Positions 54,760 through 64,000 of a stretch of DNA of 64,000 bases are shown here, in pieces; position 1 is the stretch's first letter, and every line of letters starts with the position of its first letter. The position numbers and the translations under genes were made by a program. The notes under the pieces are model-generated. The model was given only the letters and a program-made list of their open reading frames with translations, did no database searches and was not told where the DNA came from. The DNA is from Microbacterium enclense (lineage in GTDB: Bacteria > Actinomycetota > Actinomycetes > Actinomycetales > Microbacteriaceae). Location: NCBI GenBank assembly GCA_038182865.1, contig CP116226.1:3348001-3412000 (forward strand). The letters run 5' to 3'.

Positions 54760-55251
54760 GTGCCTCGTCCCGCCGGTCATCTACTCGCCTCCGTCTCGCT
54801 CGTCGCCCTCCTGGCGTTGAGCGGATGCACCGGTGGCGCGCCCGCGCCTGGCCCGGCGACCACCGCCCCACCGGTGGCGACGGCACCGGCGACGACTCCG
54901 CCCACGGCGACACCTGCGCCGACGCTCGTCCCCGACGGATCCGCCGCAGACAACCTGCCCTACTTCGCGCAGATCGTCGCGCAGGTGGCAGGAGGGCAGG
55001 ACCCGGTCTCGGGCAGGGCGTACATCGACGCGCTCACTGCAGCCGGTTTCGACAAGAGCGCAATGCAGGTCACCCAAGACGAGTCGACGATCGGCAACCC
55101 CGCGGAGAGCATCGAGTTCTCCGTGCGGTGGGGCGACCAGTGTCTCGTCGGGCAGGTGGGCCAGTCCATCACCTCTCCCGTGAGCGCGGTGCTCCCCGGG
55201 CTGAGCGCCGGCGGGTGTCTCATCGGGAACACGCGGCCCATCGACTGGTGA
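54760..55251 (+). CDS. DUF6993-type lipoprotein
   Basis: 163 residues: signal peptide with lipobox LSGC, a Pro/Ala/Thr linker and a conserved domain (NLPYFAQIVAQVAGGQDPVS, GRAYIDALTAAGFDKSAMQV, SIEFSVRWGDQCLVGQVG). This domain occurs in Microbacteriaceae as DUF6993. TAGAAT lies 7 nt before the GTG (leaderless). Confidence 0.8.
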   Translation: MPRPAGHLLASVSLVALLALSGCTGGAPAPGPATTAPPVATAPATTPPTATPAPTLVPDGSAADNLPYFAQIVAQVAGGQDPVSGRAYIDALTAAGFDKSAMQVTQDESTIGNPAESIEFSVRWGDQCLVGQVGQSITSPVSAVLPGLSAGGCLIGNTRPIDW

Positions 55252-55334
55252 CACCTGGTCGCCTTCCTGGAGCGCCACTCGGGTTCGGCCCACTCGCACG
55301 GAGAGGCACCCGCCGCCCGTAGACTGAACGGGTT

Positions 55335-57006
<1,672 letters not shown>

Positions 57007-57014
<8 letters not shown>

Positions 57015-57564
57015 CGACTCCGCGGCGCCCTCGGGCGTGGCATCCCCTGACTCGGGTCCGGCACCCACCGGACCCGAGCGGGTGCACGTGCCGATCCACC
57101 TGCGGTGGGGAGACCTCGACGCGCTCGGGCACGTCAACAACACCTCCATGCTCAAGCTGCTCGAGGAAGCACGTCTCCGCGCCTTCTGGTTCAGCGACGG
57201 CGAGGGCGAGCCGCTCCCGACGGCGGTGTTCGACATGGACGTCCTCGACAGCGGGGGCGACCGGGCCACCCTCATCGCCCGGCAGGAGATCGAGTACCTC
57301 CGGCCTGTGCCGTACAGCCAGCGTCCGCTCGACGTCCGCATGTGGATCGGTGCGATGGGCGGCTCGAGCGCCGACATCTGCTTCGAGGTGTTCAGCCCCG
57401 TCGGAGACTCCGAACCGACTCTCTACGCTCGGGCGACGGCCGTCGTCGTGCTCGTCGACACGGCCAGCGGTCGACCGATCCGGTGGAGCGAACGCGAGCG
57501 CTCCGCGTGGGCGCCGTATGTGGGGGATCCGATCGAGTATCGTCGTCGGCCGAGCCGCGGCTGA
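57007..57564 (+). CDS. Acyl-CoA thioesterase, 4HBT hot-dog family
   Basis: 185 residues from GTG 57007. The hot-dog fold starts with LRWGDLDALGHVNNTSMLKL (Asp of the 4HBT site) and EYLRPVPYSQRPLDVRMWIG. An 8-nt overlap with ettA suggests coupling. Substrate not predictable. Confidence 0.88.
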
Positions 57565-57592
57565 CGGAGATCGCCGCCCTGGTGCCACCCGC

Positions 57593-58462
57593 TCAGTCGC
57601 GGGGAACGCGCACCATGACCTCTTGCGCGACGCTCGCGACCAGAACACGATCGCGGGTGTAGATGCGTCCGGTCGACAGTCCGCGGCCGCCGCGGGCGTT
57701 GGGGGACTCCTGCACGTAGAGCAACCAGTCATCGACCCGGCCGGGGCGGTGCCACCACATCGCATGGTCGAGGCTCGCGACCTTCAGGCCGGGGGCGTTC
57801 CAGGGCACCCCGTGGGCACGCATGATGGCCTCCTGGATCGTGAGGTCGCTGAGGTACGCCAGAGCCGCGCGGTGCACGGCCGGGTCGTCCGGCAGCTGAC
57901 GTCGCACGCGCATCCACACGGCCTGTCGCGGCACATGGGGGCCCTCGACCGAGGTGTAGATCGCCGAGGGGACGTGCAGGACGTCGACCGGCCGCTCCGA
58001 GAACATCCGACGGCTGAGCGGGTGCAGGTCCGATGCGTCGAAGGCAGGCAGGTCTTCGGGGACCGGGATGCCGTCGGGCATCGGTTCGGCATGCTCGAGC
58101 CCGGGGTCGTCATCCTGGAAGGACGCGATCATGGAGAAGATGGGCACTCCGGCCTGGAAAGCCTGCGTGCGTCGCGTCGAGAACGATCGGCCGTCGTGGA
58201 TGCGGTCGACCGAGAAGGTGATCCCGTCTGCGGGGTCGCCCGGTCGGAGGAAGTACCCGTGCATCGAGTGAACCGTTCGCTCGGGTGGCAGGGTCCGAGA
58301 GGCGGCGACCACCGACTGCGCGAGGACCTGTCCGCCATAGACACGCCCGAAGGGCATTGCCTGCGACACCCCGGTGAAGATGTCCTCAGTGGTGCGCGCG
58401 CCGGCGTCGCGAAGGTCGAGCACCGCGAGCAGCGAGGCAACCGGATCGAGGTCGTCGGTCAC
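57593..58462 (-). CDS. tesB: Acyl-CoA thioesterase II
   Basis: 289 residues, double hot-dog. Features: GRVYGGQVLAQSVVAA, HSMHGYFLRPGDPADGITFS, and the C-terminal half with AYLSDLTIQEAIMRAHGVPW, ASLDHAMWWHRPGRVDDWLL and GRGLSTGRIYTRDRVLVASV. The Asp-Thr-Gln triad of TesB is represented by D of SLDH, T/S and Q of AQE. It hydrolyses medium and long acyl-CoA. Convergent with the 4HBT gene. Confidence 0.92.
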   Translation of the reverse strand: MTDDLDPVASLLAVLDLRDAGARTTEDIFTGVSQAMPFGRVYGGQVLAQSVVAASRTLPPERTVHSMHGYFLRPGDPADGITFSVDRIHDGRSFSTRRTQAFQAGVPIFSMIASFQDDDPGLEHAEPMPDGIPVPEDLPAFDASDLHPLSRRMFSERPVDVLHVPSAIYTSVEGPHVPRQAVWMRVRRQLPDDPAVHRAALAYLSDLTIQEAIMRAHGVPWNAPGLKVASLDHAMWWHRPGRVDDWLLYVQESPNARGGRGLSTGRIYTRDRVLVASVAQEVMVRVPRD

Positions 58463-58515
58463 GTCGGCTTCCGTTCCGGCGCGGCGGGCCCGCGCCGCTT
58501 GATAGTTTAGGGCGG

Positions 58516-59184
58516 GTGTCCGCGCGCCTGTTGTTCCCCGACCCGCAGGCAGCAGCAGACCTGCTGACCTTCGCCTCCCGAGGCATCCGACTCGGGGACG
58601 GCACCGTCCGCCTACGCGCCCGGGGCGGCGTCCTCGTCACGACGGCCGCCCCGCTCGCTCCTCGCGGCCTCTTCGATTCGACGCCCACGGTGCTCGGTCT
58701 CCGTGTGTCGGCGATCGACCCCGAACTCGAGTGCGACCTCGTCGTCGAGGCATCCGCTCTGCTACCCGCACCGGATGATGCCTCGGCGGTGATTCTCCCC
58801 GACACGGCGTTCTCACCCGCGTGGGCGGGGATCTCGCCGCCACGCACGGGATGGGAACAGACGGATGCCATCGACGCGGCCGTTCTCGCATCGCGCGCAC
58901 AGTACGGAGTCGCCGCCGTCGCAGACGCCCTGCCGGCCGACGCCGGCGAGGACGTGGTACGAGCGATCCGCGCCCAGGTCTGGGGCCAACCCGACGACGC
59001 GCTCGGCGGCCTGCCGCTGGGAACGGCGTTCGCCGCCTTCGCCCTCGGCTTCATCGCCGGCGGTGAGGAGGCCACCGTGCGGACGAGCGGGACGTGGACG
59101 CGTGTGACGCTCACGCGTGGGCACGTCGTGGTGCGCGGACCCGTTCGGTCGGGACTCACCGCCGTGCGGACCACGGGCAGCTGA
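58516..59184 (+). CDS. Conserved hypothetical host protein
   Basis: 222 residues (ADLLTFASRGIRLGDGTVRL, GVLVTTAAPLAPRGLFDSTP, VLASRAQYGVAAVADALPAD, LGTAFAAFALGFIAGGEEAT). An actinobacterial family of unknown function; the start GTG 58516 is preceded by TAGTTT and a short spacer, probably leaderless. Divergent from tesB. Confidence 0.75.
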   Translation: MSARLLFPDPQAAADLLTFASRGIRLGDGTVRLRARGGVLVTTAAPLAPRGLFDSTPTVLGLRVSAIDPELECDLVVEASALLPAPDDASAVILPDTAFSPAWAGISPPRTGWEQTDAIDAAVLASRAQYGVAAVADALPADAGEDVVRAIRAQVWGQPDDALGGLPLGTAFAAFALGFIAGGEEATVRTSGTWTRVTLTRGHVVVRGPVRSGLTAVRTTGS

Positions 59185-59356
59185 CCCAGCAAACGCAAAG
59201 GGAAGCGACCGTACGCTGGATCTCGCAAGGGGAGTACTCCCGATCGCGACGCATCCGTCATCACGAGGCCACCGCTGGCCTCCGGGTGCGTCGGCCCGGC
59301 TGGGCGGAGGAGACCTTGACGTCGCAGCCCCGCGCTGCTCGTCGAGAGGTTCTCTC

Positions 59357-60187
59357 ATGGTCTCGTTCTCCCGTCTCATCGATCTGGCGTCGAAAGCCGT
59401 CGACAAAGCGTCTTCTTCGGGTGGCACGTCACGCGCGACTCCGGAAGGCGGGCGCGACTGGCGCTCGGTGGTGCGCTCCGCGGCAGACGCCGTGTCCGGC
59501 GACCGCCGCGCCGAGACCGCGCCGACGGTGCCCTCGAACGCCGCCCCACGCGACCGCTCTGCGCCTCCGGCCACCGGTGCGTCTGCGAGCACGTTGACGA
59601 TCGAGGATCGCGCCGCAATCGCGCGTTACGACTACCTCCTGCGCACGGCCGATCCGGACAGGGTCGAGCAGATGCACCGCGAGGCGTTCTCGCGACTGAC
59701 CCCTCAGCAGCGCATGCACGTCCGCGCCCGGATGGACGGCGACCTCGCGCCGCACGAGCGGCCACGCTCCGACGCCCCGGACGACCTCGCACGCACCGCC
59801 GCCCGTGCGGAAGCCGCCCGGCCCGGGCGGATGTCGGCGCTGCTGGCCTCGGCCGGCCGCGGCGGACTCGTCGGAACCGGCGTCGTGGCCGCCGGGGGAT
59901 TGCTCGCCGCCGTGGCCGGAGGGGCGATCGTCAGCGCCGTCGCCGCACCCCTGCTCGAGCAAGCCGGACAGATGGGAGTCGACTTCTCGGGGCTGGCCGA
60001 GGGTGTCGACGTGGAGGCCATGGCATCCGGGGTCGACCTCGGATCACTCGCCGAGGGGACCGGCGTCGGCGAATGGGCCGGGGGAGCCCAAGAGGCCGCG
60101 GCGGGTCTGGGAGAACATGTCAGCGGCTTCGGCGAACGGCTCTCGAATCTCGACATCCCCGGATTCGGTGATTTCCTCGGCCGCTGA
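59357..60187 (+). CDS. Conserved membrane-associated host protein
   Basis: 276 residues from ATG 59357. A helical middle (IEDRAAIARYDYLLRTADPD, EQMHREAFSRLTPQQRMHVR) precedes a hydrophobic region (GLVGTGVVAAGGLLAAVAGG, AIVSAVAAPLLE) and a Gly-rich end. Such proteins are sometimes annotated as cation-transporting ATPase without ATPase motifs; none are present here. Function unknown. Confidence 0.65.
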   Translation: MVSFSRLIDLASKAVDKASSSGGTSRATPEGGRDWRSVVRSAADAVSGDRRAETAPTVPSNAAPRDRSAPPATGASASTLTIEDRAAIARYDYLLRTADPDRVEQMHREAFSRLTPQQRMHVRARMDGDLAPHERPRSDAPDDLARTAARAEAARPGRMSALLASAGRGGLVGTGVVAAGGLLAAVAGGAIVSAVAAPLLEQAGQMGVDFSGLAEGVDVEAMASGVDLGSLAEGTGVGEWAGGAQEAAAGLGEHVSGFGERLSNLDIPGFGDFLGR

Positions 60188-60202
60188 TCCGAAGAGCGGC
60201 AG

Positions 60203-60652
60203 TCAGTCGGCCGTTCGGAGCGGGAGACCGGTGTCCGGGCGGCCGTTCTGCCGAGGTCCGATGCCGCGCGGCTCGAAGGTGTTGACCATCGCGTGGGCCG
60301 CGCGCTCGAGGTAGTCCCACAGCGGCGCCTCGAAGGCCGGGGGCAGCGCGATCTCGTCCACCGCAGCGCGCATGTGGCGTAGCCACCGATCGCGGGCGTC
60401 GGGATCGACATGGAAGGGCATGTGGCGCATGCGCAGACGCGGGTGCCCCCGGGTCTCACCGTACGTCGTCGGTCCGCCCCAGTACTGAGCGAGGAACAGC
60501 GTGAGTCGGTCGGCCGCGGGTCCGAGGTCTTCCTCGGGATACATCGGCTTCAGGACCTCGTCGGACGCGACACCTCGGTAGAACGCGTCGACGAGGCGAC
60601 GGAAGGTGTCCATCCCGCCGACCTGGTCGTAGAAGGAGACCGACTCAGTCAC
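60203..60652 (-). CDS. glbO: Group II truncated haemoglobin
   Basis: 149 residues with the 2-on-2 globin pattern: FYDQVGGMDTFRRLVDAFYR (Tyr B10 region), YWGGPTTYGETRGHP (Trp G8/EF loop) and RMRHMPFHVDPDARDRWLRH (proximal His region). Binds haem and O2; roles in oxygen or NO handling are known in actinobacteria. Its ATG overlaps the stop of the mechanosensitive channel gene. Confidence 0.9.
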   Translation of the reverse strand: MTESVSFYDQVGGMDTFRRLVDAFYRGVASDEVLKPMYPEEDLGPAADRLTLFLAQYWGGPTTYGETRGHPRLRMRHMPFHVDPDARDRWLRHMRAAVDEIALPPAFEAPLWDYLERAAHAMVNTFEPRGIGPRQNGRPDTGLPLRTAD

Positions 60653-61914
60653 TTCGCCTCTCCCTCGTCTGCTCGCACGGCGGGAGGCGTGGGCTTGACG
60701 ACATCCGCCGCTGTGGCCTCCGGCAGGTTGACGATGGCCGTCGGTGTGTCGTCGCGGACGGCCTTCTTCTTCTTGGCCGCGGCTGGCGCGCCCTCGGAAT
60801 TCGCACCCCGCGAGTGATCCTCGAGCGTCTCAGACACGGCGAGCTTGCGGCCGCGCGGTCGCCAACGCGGTCGATCCGCGCCCGGGGCGACCTGCGTCTC
60901 CTTCGTCTTGGGCGGATGCGCACCCCGCACGCTCTGCGCACCTTCGGGGCCCGTGAGCATGATCGAGTTGAGCTGCGGAAGCGCGATTCCCATCGCGTCG
61001 ATCGCGCGCTTGAGACGGGCACGCAGCTCTCGCGCGACGTCATCCTTGGCGCTGGAACGGGTCTTCATCACGAGCCGGATCACGAGGGCATCTCCGCTGA
61101 TCGACTCCAGACCCCAGATCTCGGGCTGCTCGATGATGCGCGAGCGCCACTTCGACTCCTTCGCCATGGCCTTCGCCGCGGTGAGCATCGCCGTCTCGAC
61201 GTCGTCGATGTCGGCGTCCGCAGGCACCGCGAGGTCGATGATCACGCGGGACCAGCCCTGCGACATGTTGCCGATGCGGGTGATCTCGCCGTTGCGTACG
61301 TACCAGAGCGTTCCGTTGACGTCGCGGACGTGGGTGATGCGGACGCTGACGAATTCCACGATGCCGGTGGCGAGTCCCAGATCGACGACGTCACCGATGC
61401 CGATCTGGTCTTCGGCGACGATGAAGATGCCGTTCAGAACGTCCTTCACGATGTTCTGAGCACCGAACCCGAGGCCGGCGCCGACGGCGGCGGTGAGCAA
61501 CGTGAGGGATGCCAAGGCGTTGGGGGCGACGATGCTTGCGATCCACACCAGCGCGACGATGACCAGGATGACGTTGACGATGTTCTGCAGGATCGTGCCG
61601 AGGGTGCGCGTGCGCTGCACGAGACGGACGGCGCTCAGGGGCGAGCGGTCGAGGGCCTGCGTATCGTCGACCCTCGCCTTGCTCTTGGCGCCGTTGACGA
61701 CGCGATCGACCACGCGGCGGATGACCACGCGGAGGATCCAGGCGGCGACGGCGATGCCGACGATGATCCCGACGACCCGCAGGAGCACGCCACCGAAACC
61801 GAGCAACTGGCCACCGATCCAGGTCCAGGTATCGATGTTGGTCAAGTCACCAGGGGTGATCGACGGCGAGGGGCTCGGTTCGGGGACTTCGGCGAGAAGT
61901 GACATCTCGTCCAT
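60649..61914 (-). CDS. MscS-family mechanosensitive ion channel
   Basis: 421 residues from ATG 61914. Three transmembrane regions (LLGFGGVLLRVVGIIVGIAV, LGTILQNIVNVILVIVALVW, ALASLTLLTAAVGAGLGFGA) lead to the pore-end and beta domain (QNIVKDVLNGIFIVAEDQIG, GDVVDLGLATGIVEFVSVR, WYVRNGEITRIGNMSQGW). A long disordered basic C-terminal extension with LysLys clusters follows. Relieves osmotic downshock. Confidence 0.92.
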   Translation of the reverse strand: MDEMSLLAEVPEPSPSPSITPGDLTNIDTWTWIGGQLLGFGGVLLRVVGIIVGIAVAAWILRVVIRRVVDRVVNGAKSKARVDDTQALDRSPLSAVRLVQRTRTLGTILQNIVNVILVIVALVWIASIVAPNALASLTLLTAAVGAGLGFGAQNIVKDVLNGIFIVAEDQIGIGDVVDLGLATGIVEFVSVRITHVRDVNGTLWYVRNGEITRIGNMSQGWSRVIIDLAVPADADIDDVETAMLTAAKAMAKESKWRSRIIEQPEIWGLESISGDALVIRLVMKTRSSAKDDVARELRARLKRAIDAMGIALPQLNSIMLTGPEGAQSVRGAHPPKTKETQVAPGADRPRWRPRGRKLAVSETLEDHSRGANSEGAPAAAKKKKAVRDDTPTAIVNLPEATAADVVKPTPPAVRADEGEAK

Positions 61915-61930
61915 CGTAACGAGCGGCTCC

Positions 61931-62623
61931 TCAGCGTGGCCTGGGCGCCTCGGGAGCCGGGCGCTCTCCACCACGCACGAGATTCCATCTGTGGGCGAGG
62001 ATCACAGCCTGAACGCGATCGCGAGCGCCCAGTTTCCACAGCACGCGGCCCACGTGCGTCTTCACGGTGGACTCGCTGAGGAAGAAGGTCTCGGCGATCT
62101 CGCTGTTCGTCAATCCCTCGCCCATGGCGACGAAGATCTCGTGTTCACGAGGAGTGAGCGAGGCCAGCTCCGGCGCGGGCGTCGTCTCGCCCGGCAGAGC
62201 CCCGATGAACTGCACCAGGCGACGCGCGACACGCGGCGAGAGCGCCGCATCGCCGCGGTGGACCGCGCGAACCGCGGCGAGGAGGTCGCTGACCTCGGCG
62301 TCTTTCAGCAAGAAACCGCTGGCACCCGCCCGCAGGGCGCCGAAGGCGTACTCGTCGAGATCGAACGTCGTCAGGACGAGCACGCGCACAGTCGGGTGGT
62401 CCCGGACGATCCGCACGGTGGCGGCGACACCGTCGGTGTGCGGCATCCGCACGTCCATCAACACCACGTCGGGCAGGAGACGGGCCACCGCCTGCACGGC
62501 CTCCTCACCATCGGCGGCCTCACCGACGACGTCGATGTCGGGTTGCGCTTCGAGCACGAGACGGAATCCGAGACGGATCAGATGCTGGTCGTCCACGAGC
62601 AGCACGCGGATGGGTCGGTTCAT
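61931..62623 (-). CDS. NarL/LuxR-family response regulator
   Basis: 230 residues. Receiver domain with D11, D12 and the phospho-acceptor D57 (VVLMDVRMPHTDG), T/K positions LTTFD and LLKDAE. The LuxR-type HTH (LTPREHEIFVAMGEGLTNSE, IAETFFLSESTVKTHVGRVL) completes it. Partner of the adjacent histidine kinase; ATG overlaps that stop. Confidence 0.93.
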   Translation of the reverse strand: MNRPIRVLLVDDQHLIRLGFRLVLEAQPDIDVVGEAADGEEAVQAVARLLPDVVLMDVRMPHTDGVAATVRIVRDHPTVRVLVLTTFDLDEYAFGALRAGASGFLLKDAEVSDLLAAVRAVHRGDAALSPRVARRLVQFIGALPGETTPAPELASLTPREHEIFVAMGEGLTNSEIAETFFLSESTVKTHVGRVLWKLGARDRVQAVILAHRWNLVRGGERPAPEAPRPR

Positions 62624-63840
62624 GGAGTGCCTCGTTCGTCAGTCGGCCCGGAGGGGAGGATGGCGCGCAGTACCCAGGTCCCGCGTCCGGCCGGAGACGA
62701 GGACACGCTCCCTCCCACCGATAGCACCCGCTCGTGCAGACCGCGGAGACCGAAGCCGCCGCCGATCGAGGGTGAGGGGCGGATGGGTACGCCGTCGTTC
62801 TCGACGCGTACGTCGATCGCGTCGGTGTCCACATGGACGCGGACATCGATCCGCGACGCGTTCGGCGCGTGGCGCATCGCGTTCGTCACTCCCTCCTGCA
62901 CCACACGACCGAGCGCGAATCTCACCTGTCGCGACACCCGCGAGACGTCCCCGCTGCGGTGCAGCACCACGGGGAAGCCCGCTGTCTGAGCGGCCGCGAC
63001 CACTGCGGCGGGCTCGGTGGGTGAGAGTGGCGAGAGGGGTGACATCACCGCGTCCCCGTCCCGAAGCACGCCAAGCATCGCGCGCATCTCGCCCAGCGCG
63101 GCGCGCGCGGTGGCGGCGACCGTTCGGCCGGCGTCGCGCGCGCGATCCGGGGGCGCCACCACCATTCCCTCGGAGACCGCGACGATCACGGTCAGCGAGT
63201 GCGCGACGATGTCGTGCATTTCTCGGGCGATGCGGGTGCGTTCTTCCACCGCGGCGAGACGCGCCCTCTGATCTCGTTCGACGGCGAGTCGCCGCGAGCG
63301 CTCGACGATCTCGTCGAGGTACCGGTGGCGTTCACTCGTGTTCGTCCCGGCCAGCACTCCCACCAGCAGCACGACCGCGGTAAGGACAGTACTCCAGAGC
63401 CCGCTCTCGAAGCTGTCCCCGGCCGCGACCCGCCGCAGCACGCTCGCGACGAGGATGCCAAGACCCACTGCCGAGAATGCCACCCACGCCGCTCGCCGGG
63501 AACGGTACACCGCGACGGCATAGAGACCGAAAGCAGGAATCAGGATGGCGGCATCCCCGGCCCCGGTCGGCAGCACAGCGGCGGGGATCGCCGTCACGAC
63601 ACACATGCCCACCGGAAAGCGTCGGCGCGCCAGCAGGGCGAGACAGGCGACGGCGATGACCCCGCCGGACAGGGAGCCCTCCGTCGACAGCGTCCCGTCG
63701 GCATCCGGCAGAAAGAAGAACCACGGACTGCTGAAGAACGCGGCAGCGCCCACCACGAGGACGTCCAGAAGCCGTGGGTGGCGTGACCAGAAGCCTCGGT
63801 GCCGAAGCTCTGAGCCCCTCCACGCCGTGCGGTCAGGCAT
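62620..63840 (-). CDS. Sensor histidine kinase (HisKA_3 type)
   Basis: 406 residues from ATG 63840. Four to five membrane segments (residues about 25-165), then the dimer domain with H209 (REMHDIVAHSLTVIVAVSEG) and the ATPase domain (VQEGVTNAMRHAPNASRIDV, GFGLRGLHERVLSVGGSV). Signals to the response regulator next to it. Upstream is the end of a membrane protein, suggesting an ABC-efflux or sensing cassette. Confidence 0.92.
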   Translation of the reverse strand: MPDRTAWRGSELRHRGFWSRHPRLLDVLVVGAAAFFSSPWFFFLPDADGTLSTEGSLSGGVIAVACLALLARRRFPVGMCVVTAIPAAVLPTGAGDAAILIPAFGLYAVAVYRSRRAAWVAFSAVGLGILVASVLRRVAAGDSFESGLWSTVLTAVVLLVGVLAGTNTSERHRYLDEIVERSRRLAVERDQRARLAAVEERTRIAREMHDIVAHSLTVIVAVSEGMVVAPPDRARDAGRTVAATARAALGEMRAMLGVLRDGDAVMSPLSPLSPTEPAAVVAAAQTAGFPVVLHRSGDVSRVSRQVRFALGRVVQEGVTNAMRHAPNASRIDVRVHVDTDAIDVRVENDGVPIRPSPSIGGGFGLRGLHERVLSVGGSVSSSPAGRGTWVLRAILPSGPTDERGTP

Positions 63841-64000
63841 CCCGCGTGCGCAACACTCCGGCGCCCACCGCGAGAAGTCCCACAGGCCATGCGAACAGGA
63901 CGATCGCAGGCCCGACGTTCTCACCCGGGCCCAGGCTGACGATCTGCGCCGCCGCGGTCGCCGGCAGAAGGGCGGCCAGGTCATCCATCCACGACCACGA
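63833..64000 (-). CDS. Membrane protein, 3' end only (possible ABC permease)
   Basis: The final 55 codons of a gene entering from outside the window. It contains one hydrophobic helix (AIVLFAWPVGLLAVGAGVL) after a stretch LAALLPATAAAQIVSLGPGE, resembling the last span of ABC-2-type permeases often encoded with NarL-type two-component systems. The stop overlaps the kinase start. Confidence 0.6.
   Translation of the reverse strand, partial: SWSWMDDLAALLPATAAAQIVSLGPGENVGPAIVLFAWPVGLLAVGAGVLRTRDA

Overview
The window is a piece of a high-GC actinobacterial chromosome, most likely Microbacterium or a close Microbacteriaceae relative. That placement is inferred from codon bias, the clpS-DUF2017-zincin cluster next to orn, a DUF6993-type lipoprotein, and the many leaderless genes (a TANNNT box 6-7 nt before ATG or GTG). 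A complete siphovirus-type prophage of about 45.7 kb (5433-51176) splits the host DNA into two flanks.

Left flank (1-5443): the 3' end of gatB, dinB, a GerW-like protein and a P-loop kinase on the plus strand. On the minus strand lie DUF2017, clpS, a zincin-type metallopeptidase, tRNA-His(GTG), orn, and the 3' half of a tRNA-Arg gene. Right flank (51166-64000): the 5' half of the same tRNA-Arg, a small unknown gene, a YczE-type membrane protein divergent from a MocR/PdxR-type regulator, ssb, a lipoprotein, ettA, two acyl-CoA thioesterases, a group II truncated globin, an MscS channel, and a NarL-type two-component system followed upstream by the end of a membrane protein.

Prophage layout. 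At the left end are an HTH regulator gene (minus strand), a tyrosine integrase and an intact tRNA-Arg(TCT). A block of small, mostly plus-strand cargo genes (7.3-12.6 kb) follows, many with their own leaderless promoters. From 49.99 kb down to 12.5 kb nearly everything is on the minus strand. The early block starts with an antirepressor, then DNA-metabolism genes (HTH replication protein, RusA, ParB-like, an Lsr2-domain protein, a PD-(D/E)XK protein, an SNF2-type helicase), and ends with an Abi-alpha-like gene under its own promoter. The late block runs HNH, TerS, TerL, portal, protease-scaffold, decoration protein, major capsid, connectors, major tail protein, tail chaperones with a -1 frameshift, tape measure, tail tip, M23 endolysin, holin-like proteins and tail fibres. 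At the right end are an excisionase/Cro-like gene and a divergent HTH repressor.

Most striking is the attachment-site architecture. The phage has recombined inside the anticodon loop of a host tRNA-Arg(TCT) gene. Neither junction rebuilds that tRNA, but an intact tRNA-Arg(TCT) sits 8 nt after the integrase gene. The right junction also cuts the 3' end of the repressor gene: a host base turns a phage TAC codon into TAG. The reconstructed free-phage site would give a repressor 25 residues longer. This is the layout expected for integration-dependent immunity (as in mycobacteriophages BPs and Brujita), coupled here to a tRNA replacement.
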